From CAZAGD01 sp049699975 (GTDB taxonomy: Bacteria; Desulfobacterota; SM23-61): 10,410 nt of DNA. The position numbers were made by a program, and so were the translations under genes. Positions within the stretch are counted from its first letter, which is position 1; each line of letters starts with the position of its first letter. The stretch is from assembly GCA_049699975.1 (NCBI GenBank), contig JBNAWB010000130.1:1-10410 (forward strand). The letters run 5' to 3'. The notes beneath the pieces were generated by a model. It searched no databases and was not told the DNA's origin. It saw only the letters and a program-made list of their open reading frames with translations. Positions 4,585 to 10,410 of the stretch are shown piece by piece.

Positions 4585-5829
4585 ATGTCTAAAAAATTTT
4601 TTGGGTGGGGTCTTATATTGTTTTTAATCTTGTTTCTTCAACCTTCCTCAATTTGCGCTAAGACCATCAAAGTATTAGCCCAGTTTCCCATGAGTGGGCC
4701 AGTGGGAAGTCTGCCCGAATTTGGCTGGGGATTCATCGACGGGATGAATTACCTTAATGGCCAAGGCGGAGTAAATGGAAAGCCGATTACTTATTTTGTG
4801 GAAGATATGCGGTATAGTCCAACAGTAGAGGTGGCCAATTTTACGCGCTACGCTGCGGCAGAAAAAAAAGATGAGTTACTCATGGCTTCCGGTTATATTA
4901 CGGGCGCCTTAAAACCCCTAATTGAAAAGGTCAACAAAGAAGAAAAGATTCCTTGGTTGGATGGTTCATATTCTACAGAAATATTCGGACCAGAGGGAGG
5001 CCCAACTAAATATCCTTACTATTATTCTTTGGGAGCCACTTATGGGGATCAAATGCGAGTGCTCCTCAATTGGATTAAAGATGATTCCAAAGGAAAGGGG
5101 AAGGTGGCCATTGTTTATAGTCCCACTGAGTGGGGGCGAGACCCTCTGCCTATGACTCGGGCTCATGCCCAGAAGCTCGGTTTGCAGATTGTGGCGGAAG
5201 AGGAATATGCTTTCACAGCCACGGATGCCACGCCGCAGATTACCAATATTCGCAAAGCAAAAGCTAATTATGTTTTTTACCATGGTTACTCTGGAGCGGC
5301 TCCTTACACAGCTATCTTCATGAAGACTGCTAAGCAATACTTGAAAAATGTAACCATTTTAGGCACCCACTATACCACTGGTCAATATCCCATTCTTATT
5401 GCGGGCAAAGCGGTTGACGGCATGGTGGGCGCATGCTGCCGCCCCCAAGTAGATGAAATGGATAACCCCATGGTCAAGATGGCTCATGAATTTGCCGCCA
5501 AATACAACCGGAAAGAGGGGATCAAAGACATGTTCCTTTATATGGAAGGTTTAACATATGCGTTAATCTTCCATGAAGCCCTGACGCGGGCTGATAAAGC
5601 AGGAGAGTTAACCCGGGAAGGGGTAAAAAAAGCTCTGGATAATATGGTGTGGGACTATCATGGGCTTTTCGCCGGAAGAGCTTTTTCCTACAAATCGCAC
5701 ACTATTCCTATGGTCAGAATTTACCGCTGTCAGGTGGAGAAAGAAATAGAAAAAGCAGGACGGAAAATTGGGGTGGGCACGTGGAAGCCAATTACTCCGT
5801 GGATTAACACTGAGTTAGAATTAAAGTAA
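4585..5829 (+). CDS. livK: Branched-chain amino acid-type ABC transporter substrate-binding protein
   Basis: Protein of 414 residues, normal length for the periplasmic type I binding proteins of the HAAT family. The signal peptide is clear: basic start MSKK, hydrophobic core at 8-18, likely cleavage after Ala25 (SSICA/K). There is no convincing lipobox, so it should be soluble in the periplasm. The mature N-terminus (IKVLAQFPMSGPVGS) and the middle strand VAIVYSPTEWGRDPL are typical of the Leu/Ile/Val-binding fold. The double Cys in GACCRPQ is unusual-looking. A strong ribosome binding site (AAGGAGG, 4571-4577, spacer 7) fixes the start. It is the first gene of a six-gene operon that includes an acyl-CoA ligase, so the ligand may be a carboxylic acid rather than an amino acid (inference). 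Confidence 0.93.
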   Translation: MSKKFFGWGLILFLILFLQPSSICAKTIKVLAQFPMSGPVGSLPEFGWGFIDGMNYLNGQGGVNGKPITYFVEDMRYSPTVEVANFTRYAAAEKKDELLMASGYITGALKPLIEKVNKEEKIPWLDGSYSTEIFGPEGGPTKYPYYYSLGATYGDQMRVLLNWIKDDSKGKGKVAIVYSPTEWGRDPLPMTRAHAQKLGLQIVAEEEYAFTATDATPQITNIRKAKANYVFYHGYSGAAPYTAIFMKTAKQYLKNVTILGTHYTTGQYPILIAGKAVDGMVGACCRPQVDEMDNPMVKMAHEFAAKYNRKEGIKDMFLYMEGLTYALIFHEALTRADKAGELTREGVKKALDNMVWDYHGLFAGRAFSYKSHTIPMVRIYRCQVEKEIEKAGRKIGVGTWKPITPWINTELELK

Positions 5830-5840
5830 GAGGATTTAAA

Positions 5841-6725
5841 GTGGCTGACTTAATCCAAACAATCGGAGCAGGTCTCTTAATCGGCTGCGTTTACGGAATT
5901 TTGGGGCTGGGTATCGTTATTATCTTTAAAGCATCCGAGGCCTTCAATTTTGCTATCGGAGAATTTTTAGTAGTTGGTTCTTTTCTCTTTTACATTTTAT
6001 TTTTTGATCTCCGCCTGCCTTTTATGGTCGCTTTATCTTTGGGTTTAGTAGCGGCGGGCGGAATAGGGGCGCTCATTGAGCGTTTATCTATCAAACCGCT
6101 CCTTGGCCGTTCGGCCCTCTCGATGACCATCATCACTCTGGGGTTAGCCAGTGTCTTGAGAGCTTCGGTGCAGTTTATCTTTGGAGCTCACTCTTATTCC
6201 TTCTTTATTGAGCTGCCCGACCTGACCTTGGAGTTAGGTAATATTCTTTTCCCCTCGGAAAGAGTGTGGGCAGCTTTTCTCTCTCTTATAGCTTTCCTGA
6301 TCCTTATCTTTTTTCTTTTCCGCACGCGCTGGGGAGTGGCTATTCGGGCAATTTCCGAGAGTCAAGCCAAAGCCTTAGCTTTTGGAATTGATGCCCGGTT
6401 TCTTATGCTCTTGGTATGGGCGATAAGCTCCATGTGTATTGCTGTGGCCGGAATAATGATCTCCAACTTTGGCGCCCTTTCCTACCTGACGGGCATAGTA
6501 GGCTTGCGGGCAATTCCGGTAGTCCTAATTGGCGGGATGGATAGCATCGGCGGAGCTTTAGTGGGGGGATTAATTGTTGGTCTTTGTGAGGCCTTAGTGG
6601 GCAGTTATATTGAACCCTTGGGTTTAGTGGGATTCAAAGATGTGGCTCCCTATTTGCTTTTGCTAATCGTATTATTTATCCGCCCTTATGGACTATGGGG
6701 CACAGTCAGAATTGAAAGGATTTAG
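5841..6725 (+). CDS. livH: Branched-chain amino acid-type ABC transporter permease LivH
   Basis: Inner-membrane permease of 294 residues, about eight hydrophobic segments, full length for LivH. Recognisable features are the N-terminal helix GLLIGCVYGILGLGIVIIF, the conserved NFAIGEF (about 36-42), and the C-terminal pattern LFIRPYGLWG followed by a basic end, shared by LivH and LivM. The central region RAISESQAKALAFGID is the cytoplasmic coupling loop contacting the ATPases. It starts with GTG 5841, supported by AGAGGA (5829-5834) overlapping the livK stop. It should pair with LivM to form the translocation pore. Confidence 0.95.
   Translation: MADLIQTIGAGLLIGCVYGILGLGIVIIFKASEAFNFAIGEFLVVGSFLFYILFFDLRLPFMVALSLGLVAAGGIGALIERLSIKPLLGRSALSMTIITLGLASVLRASVQFIFGAHSYSFFIELPDLTLELGNILFPSERVWAAFLSLIAFLILIFFLFRTRWGVAIRAISESQAKALAFGIDARFLMLLVWAISSMCIAVAGIMISNFGALSYLTGIVGLRAIPVVLIGGMDSIGGALVGGLIVGLCEALVGSYIEPLGLVGFKDVAPYLLLLIVLFIRPYGLWGTVRIERI
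6714..6720 (+). promoter_or_regulatory. Ribosome binding site that decides the livF start
   Basis: GAAAGGA lies inside the end of livH and is six bases from GTG 6727. The upstream in-frame ATG at 6688 has no such site and would add 13 residues encoded within the conserved livH tail, so GTG 6727 is the better start. Confidence 0.65.
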
Positions 6726-6726
6726 C

Positions 6727-7512
6727 GTGTTAAGGGTGGAGAATCTGCGGGTAGTTTACCGGGATGTTATCTCTATCTTAAATGGGGTTTCTCTGCAAGC
6801 TAGTCCCCAGGAAATTTCCGTGATCTTGGGAGCGAACGGTGCTGGAAAAACTACCCTTCTCCGGGCTATTGCTGGCTTACTGCCCATTTATGATGGAAGC
6901 ATTATCGAGGGGGACATCAAATTAGAAAATGTCTCTATAAAAGGAGCGGAGAGCAGGGAGATAGTAAAAAAATATGGCCTTACTTATGTGATGGAGGATC
7001 GTCCCGTCTTTTGGTATCTCACCGTAGAAGAAAATTTGGCGGCCGCCGCTTATTCGCGCTGGGATGGAGCAGTTAAAGCGGATTTAGAGAGGGTTTTTGA
7101 GTATTTTCCCGTGCTGAAGAATTTGCGTTACCAGAAGGCTGGGTATACCTCGGGTGGCGAACAGCAGATGTTGGCCATTGGTATGTCTTTGATGACTAAA
7201 CCTAAAATTTTGCTTTTCGATGAGCCTTCTCTGGGCTTGGCCCCTTTAATTACTGAGGAACTTTTCCGTATTATCCAAAAGTTAAACCAGAATGGTTTGA
7301 CGATCATTTTAGTTGAGCAAAATGCCCAAGCTGCCTTGCAGATAGGCCATCGTGGTTATGTGTTAGAGAATGGACGGGTAGTCCTGGAAGGAGAAGCGGC
7401 GGTCTTATTGGCTAATGAGGATGTACGCGAATTTTATCTGGGCGTAGGGGCCAAAGAAAGAAAGAGCTATCAAGAATCTAAGCGTTATAAACGGAGAAAA
7501 AGGTGGCTTTAA
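6727..7512 (+). CDS. livF: Branched-chain amino acid-type ABC transporter ATPase LivF
   Basis: Cytoplasmic ABC ATPase of 261 residues from GTG 6727. Walker A is GANGAGKTT (35-43), the signature is TSGGEQQ (141-147), and Walker B leads to Asp165-Glu166-Pro167. The H-loop position is Gln198 in VEQN, which is normal for LivF. The N-terminus LRVENLRVVYRDV matches the family start and supports GTG over the ATG at 6688. The C-terminus has an extra basic tail (KSYQESKRYKRRKRWL), which I recall from LivF proteins in ligase-containing Liv operons of Desulfobacterota. Only one base separates it from livH, and it overlaps livG by 10 bases. It forms a heterodimer with LivG. Confidence 0.94.
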   Translation: MLRVENLRVVYRDVISILNGVSLQASPQEISVILGANGAGKTTLLRAIAGLLPIYDGSIIEGDIKLENVSIKGAESREIVKKYGLTYVMEDRPVFWYLTVEENLAAAAYSRWDGAVKADLERVFEYFPVLKNLRYQKAGYTSGGEQQMLAIGMSLMTKPKILLFDEPSLGLAPLITEELFRIIQKLNQNGLTIILVEQNAQAALQIGHRGYVLENGRVVLEGEAAVLLANEDVREFYLGVGAKERKSYQESKRYKRRKRWL

Positions 7513-8291
7513 ATGAGGAAATAATTTTGCAGGTCCAAGGCGTACACCTTTCTTTTGGTGGCCTAAAAATACTCAACGACATCAATTTTTCTGTGCGCCG
7601 CGGTGAAATATTAGCTATCATTGGCCCTAATGGGGCAGGTAAAACCAGCCTGCTAAATTGCCTTAATGCCCACTACCGCCCTCAGCGCGGGGAAGTCTAT
7701 TTTCAGGGAGAAAATATCCTTCCCCTGCAGCCCCATATGATTGCCGCCCGGGGAATTGCGCGCACTTTCCAAAAGGTAGAGCTTTTTCGAGGCATGACTG
7801 TGCTTGATAATGTCAAATTAGGTCGGCACTTTTTATTAAATTCTTCCTTCTTGAAGATTTTTTTCCGCTGGCCTTCTGCTGTGAGAGAAGAACTGGAACA
7901 CCGGCAGCAAATAGAAGAAGAAATAATAGATTTTATGGGCCTTTCTCCAGTACGCTATGCCATAGTTGATACTCTTCCTTTAGGCATAAGAAAACGGGTA
8001 GATTTAGCCCGGGCCTTGGCCATGCGGCCTAAATTGCTTCTTTTGGATGAAGTTATGGCCGGGATGGCCTTGGAAGAAAAAGAAGATATTGCCAGTTACA
8101 TTTTGGATATTCATCGTGACCTGGGGGTAACCATTCTCTGGATTGAACACGACCTTTCGGCCGTAATGGATTTGTCCGACCGAGTTATTGTTTTAAATTT
8201 TGGACAAAAGATTGCTGAGGGAACCCCAGCTGAAGTCCAACAAAACCCCCAGGTCATAGAAGCTTATTTAGGGAAAAAGAGGGAAAATTAA
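7503..8291 (+). CDS. livG: Branched-chain amino acid-type ABC transporter ATPase LivG
   Basis: Cytoplasmic ABC ATPase of 262 residues. Walker A is GPNGAGKTS (41-49). The Q-loop region ARTFQKVELFRGMTVLDNV is the classic LivG form. The signature is LPLGIRKR (158-165), an atypical LSGGQ. Walker B ends in Asp182-Glu183 and is followed by Val184 in place of the usual Pro. The H-loop is His216 in WIEHDL. The insertion between Q-loop and signature is of normal LivG size. It starts with GTG 7503 inside the end of livF, with GGAGAAAAAGG just upstream, so translation is coupled. It supplies the partner ATP site to LivF. Confidence 0.94.
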   Translation: MALNEEIILQVQGVHLSFGGLKILNDINFSVRRGEILAIIGPNGAGKTSLLNCLNAHYRPQRGEVYFQGENILPLQPHMIAARGIARTFQKVELFRGMTVLDNVKLGRHFLLNSSFLKIFFRWPSAVREELEHRQQIEEEIIDFMGLSPVRYAIVDTLPLGIRKRVDLARALAMRPKLLLLDEVMAGMALEEKEDIASYILDIHRDLGVTILWIEHDLSAVMDLSDRVIVLNFGQKIAEGTPAEVQQNPQVIEAYLGKKREN

Positions 8292-8300
8292 AAGGCTACC

Positions 8301-10205
8301 TTGGCTCAAAATTTAATCCAACTCCTCATTAAAAATAGCCGCGTGCATTCCTCCAAGGCGGCCCTGCGCGAGAAGCGCTATGGCGTGTGGTCCCCCTTAT
8401 CGTGGGCGCAATTGGCGGAGAAAGTGGAAAATTTTGCTCTGGGTTTAAAAGCTTTAGGTCTTACAAACCAGGAAGCAGTGACCATAGTGGGAGATAATAA
8501 ACCTGCCTGGATAATTGCCGAAATGGGAATCATTGCTGCCGGAGGGGTAGTTACCGGCATGTATCCAGATTGTTTGGCAGAGGAAATCCTCTATCTCATC
8601 TATTATGCGGAAGCGCGCATGCTTATTTTAAGCGACCAGGAACAGGTAGATAAGATCCTAAGAATCTGGCCGAGTATCAAAGAAAGAGTCCAATGGGTGA
8701 TCGTCTGGGATTCTCGGGGAATGAGCCATTATTACCAACAATATCCCTTTCTCCGCCGCTTTGAAGATGTGGAGAAAATAGGGGCCCAGGGGAAAAATAA
8801 ACAAAATAATTTCCTGGCCGAGGTGGCTGATCTTCTGCCGCCTAACGCACCGGCCATGATGCTCACTACTTCCGGAACTACTGCTCTTCCTAAACTGGCG
8901 GTTCTTAGCCATGAGAATTTGATCTGGGCGGGAGAGAATTTGGGCAAAGTGGTTTCTATGGAACCGAGCGATGATCTTCTTTCCTTAGCCCCCCTCCCTT
9001 GGATTGGCGAACAGTTATATACAGTTGTCCGCTGGCTTCTGAGTGGCGCTTGCTATAATTTTCCCGAAGAACCGGAAACCTTGCGCCGCGATCTTATCGA
9101 GCTCCAGCCTTTTTATTTTGGAGGCACTCCAGCCCGGTGGGAAGATTTGGTCTCGATGATTCAGGCGGCTATGGATAATGCCGATTTCTTCAAAAGATTT
9201 CTCTACCATTGGGCCATGGAAAATGCCCTCCGGAAAACGGAAGATGAATTGAGTGGCAAGAAGATAGGATGGATCCAAAGATGCTGCTCTGCTTTCTTGA
9301 CTTTTTTTGTTCTGCGGGCGTTGCGCAATCGCGTAGGATTAGGTAGAGTAAAGATGGCCATAACTGGCGGTGGCGCTCTTTCTCCCGAAGTATTCAAGTA
9401 TTTTAAATCTTTAGGCTTAGACATCCGTCAAGTTTACGGGCAAACAGAATGTGCCGGCATTGCCACTACCCATCGTGATGGCGATGTTCGTCCAGAGACC
9501 GTTGGTGTGCCTATCCCGGGCGTGGAAGTAAAAATTGCCGAGAGCGGCGAGATCATGGTGCGCGGTAAGTCAGTCATGTTGGGCTACTACAAAAATGAAA
9601 AGGCGACGAAAGAGGCTTTTACTCCTGATGGTTTTTTACGTACAGGCGATGCCGGCTATTTCGGAGAGGATGGCCACCTTTATATCTTCGACCGCTTCAA
9701 AGATATTATGGTCTTAGCTGATGGTACGCGCTTTGCTCCTCAAGACATGGAAATTCGACTCAAATTTAGTCCTTATATTAAAGAAGTAGTAATTTGCGGC
9801 GGTAATCAGCCTTTTGTCGCGGCCATTATTTCCATTGATTTTGAAACAGTAGGAAATTGGGCGAAAAAAAGACGGATGGCCTATACGACTTATCAAGACC
9901 TCTCGCAGCGGCCCGAAGTCTATTCTTTAATTCGCGAAGAGATTAGCAGGCTCTGTCAGCGCTTTCCACCCCACATGCGCGTCAAAAAATTTGCCATCTT
10001 GATCAAAGAATTACATCCCGATGATGAAGAACTGACGCGCACGCGCAAAGTGCGGCGCGCATTTATTTACGAAAGATATAAAGAACTCATCGCCGACATT
10101 TACGCGGGCAAGAAAGTGCATAATTTGGATATTAAAATTCATTATGAAGATGGGCGTATTTCTGCTTTTCAAGGCCAGGTAGCCATTGCGGAGGTAAATT
10201 CTTGA
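8301..10205 (+). CDS. AMP-forming long-chain-type acyl-CoA ligase
   Basis: Protein of 634 residues, the size of long-chain-type acyl-CoA synthetases of the ANL superfamily. It activates a carboxylic acid with ATP and joins it to CoA. Motifs: phosphate loop TTSGTTALPK (189-198; the usual Gly after TT is Ala195), YGQTE (379-383), TGD (448-450, ribose-binding Asp), DRFKD (464-468, hinge region), and LTRTRKVRR (578-586) with Lys583 as the likely catalytic lysine. All are present, so it should be active. It starts with TTG 8301 after AAAGG. It sits between livG and the next permease gene, so import and CoA activation are probably coupled. The chain length and nature of the acid cannot be read from sequence; branched, aromatic or long-chain acids all fit. 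Confidence 0.93.
   Translation: MAQNLIQLLIKNSRVHSSKAALREKRYGVWSPLSWAQLAEKVENFALGLKALGLTNQEAVTIVGDNKPAWIIAEMGIIAAGGVVTGMYPDCLAEEILYLIYYAEARMLILSDQEQVDKILRIWPSIKERVQWVIVWDSRGMSHYYQQYPFLRRFEDVEKIGAQGKNKQNNFLAEVADLLPPNAPAMMLTTSGTTALPKLAVLSHENLIWAGENLGKVVSMEPSDDLLSLAPLPWIGEQLYTVVRWLLSGACYNFPEEPETLRRDLIELQPFYFGGTPARWEDLVSMIQAAMDNADFFKRFLYHWAMENALRKTEDELSGKKIGWIQRCCSAFLTFFVLRALRNRVGLGRVKMAITGGGALSPEVFKYFKSLGLDIRQVYGQTECAGIATTHRDGDVRPETVGVPIPGVEVKIAESGEIMVRGKSVMLGYYKNEKATKEAFTPDGFLRTGDAGYFGEDGHLYIFDRFKDIMVLADGTRFAPQDMEIRLKFSPYIKEVVICGGNQPFVAAIISIDFETVGNWAKKRRMAYTTYQDLSQRPEVYSLIREEISRLCQRFPPHMRVKKFAILIKELHPDDEELTRTRKVRRAFIYERYKELIADIYAGKKVHNLDIKIHYEDGRISAFQGQVAIAEVNS
10190..10194 (+). promoter_or_regulatory. 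Ribosome binding site that decides the TTG start of the last gene
   Basis: GGAGG seven bases before TTG 10202, located inside the end of the ligase gene. Together with the 4-base TTGA stop/start overlap at 10202-10205 it makes the TTG a credible start and predicts translational coupling. Confidence 0.7.
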
Positions 10206-10402
10206 AGTCTTTCTCCGATTTTTATAATAAATATTTTGCTTCTACTGCTGTTTGGAGCCATAGAGAGGATGAAAGGATCTTTCGGACGCGCTTTCAACGC
10301 TTCTTTCTTTATATCTTTTTCTGCTTAGTAGCCATCTCTCCCTTTTATGGCAATGAATCATTGCTGTCCAAATTAAGCCAGTTTAAAAAACCCTCCTATT
10401 GA
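10202..10402 (+). CDS. livM: Probable N-terminus of permease LivM, interrupted by a stop
   Basis: A 66-residue frame from TTG 10202 to TGA 10400-10402, eight bases before the window ends. Its early part (a polar start, then WSHREDERIFRTRFQRFF and the hydrophobic stretch LYIFFCLVAISPFYG at about 38-52) resembles the N-terminus of LivM proteins in Desulfobacterota Liv operons. A LivM is also the only missing transporter subunit. A normal LivM would run on for about 250 more residues. The stop comes right after a run of six A (10385-10390). Re-reading one base there would keep the frame open to the end with a hydrophobic TLLLILL. This could be a sequencing error, a real frameshift mutation, a recoding event, or a misassigned small protein. 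Confidence 0.5.
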   Translation: MKSFSDFYNKYFASTAVWSHREDERIFRTRFQRFFLYIFFCLVAISPFYGNESLLSKLSQFKKPSY

Positions 10403-10410
10403 TTTTATTA

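Noticed and set aside
4966..5337. 123-codon open frame antisense to livK
   Set aside because: It lies wholly within a well-supported livK on the other strand, has no recognisable motifs, and its composition looks like a reverse-strand shadow.
6688..6726. ATG 6688 as the livF start
   Set aside because: The 13 extra residues are read from the conserved livH tail in another frame, and GTG 6727 has a better placed ribosome binding site and a family-typical N-terminus.
7503..8291. LivG as a degenerate ATPase because of LPLGIRK and Val after the Walker B Asp-Glu
   Set aside because: LivG proteins commonly carry variant signatures, and Walker A, Asp182, Glu183 and His216 are intact.
10382..10391. 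Classical -1 slippery heptamer at TTTAAAAAAC
   Set aside because: In the reading frame used the codons are TTT AAA AAA, so the X XXY YYZ pattern is not met in phase; a simple homopolymer error is likelier.

Overview
This window looks like chromosomal DNA of a Gram-negative bacterium. The solute-binding protein has an export signal, and the base composition is moderately AT-rich by eye (not computed). The likely lifestyle is an anaerobic or syntrophic acid oxidiser of the Desulfobacterota (former Deltaproteobacteria) type. That guess rests on a branched-chain amino acid-type (HAAT/Liv) ABC transporter interleaved with a long-chain-type acyl-CoA ligase, and on the LivF C-terminal tail rich in Lys/Arg, both of which I recall from that group. 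Taxonomy is inference. No rRNA, tRNA, CRISPR array or transposase is visible.

Layout. (1) Positions 1-158: a regulatory region ending in a strong ribosome binding site. (2) Positions 159-1611, plus strand: a small operon of a universal stress protein, a Nudix hydrolase and an unrecognised membrane-anchored protein. (3) Positions 1619-3957, minus strand: two adjacent acyl-CoA dehydrogenases read toward that operon. (4) Positions 3958-4584: a 627-base divergent intergenic region with two operators, a large inverted repeat and a long leader with a possible leader peptide. (5) Positions 4585-10410, plus strand: a tightly packed operon of livK, livH, livF, livG, an AMP-forming acyl-CoA ligase, and the start of what is probably livM, interrupted by a stop just before the window ends.

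The most interesting feature is regulatory. All three transcription units are preceded by the same near-palindromic operator (consensus TGAYCGWCGGTCA, at 37-51, 4030-4044 and 4320-4334). In each case it is followed 12 or 13 bases later by a TTGAC(A/T) element reading toward the genes. Two copies sit in an identical 51-base block (1-51 and 4284-4334). The third is an inverted, diverged copy sharing an 18-base C-rich box. So stress protein, dehydrogenases and transporter/ligase appear to form one local regulon, probably under a TetR-type acyl-CoA or ligand sensor not encoded here.

How the genes may work together (inference): LivK binds a carboxylic acid or branched/aromatic compound in the periplasm, LivH/LivM with LivG/LivF import it, the ligase makes its CoA thioester, and the two dehydrogenases oxidise it. 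The dehydrogenases are unusual. Neither has glutamate at the two usual catalytic-base positions: one has Asp at one of them, and the other has Leu and Ala at the two. This suggests a catalytic/non-catalytic heteromeric pair.
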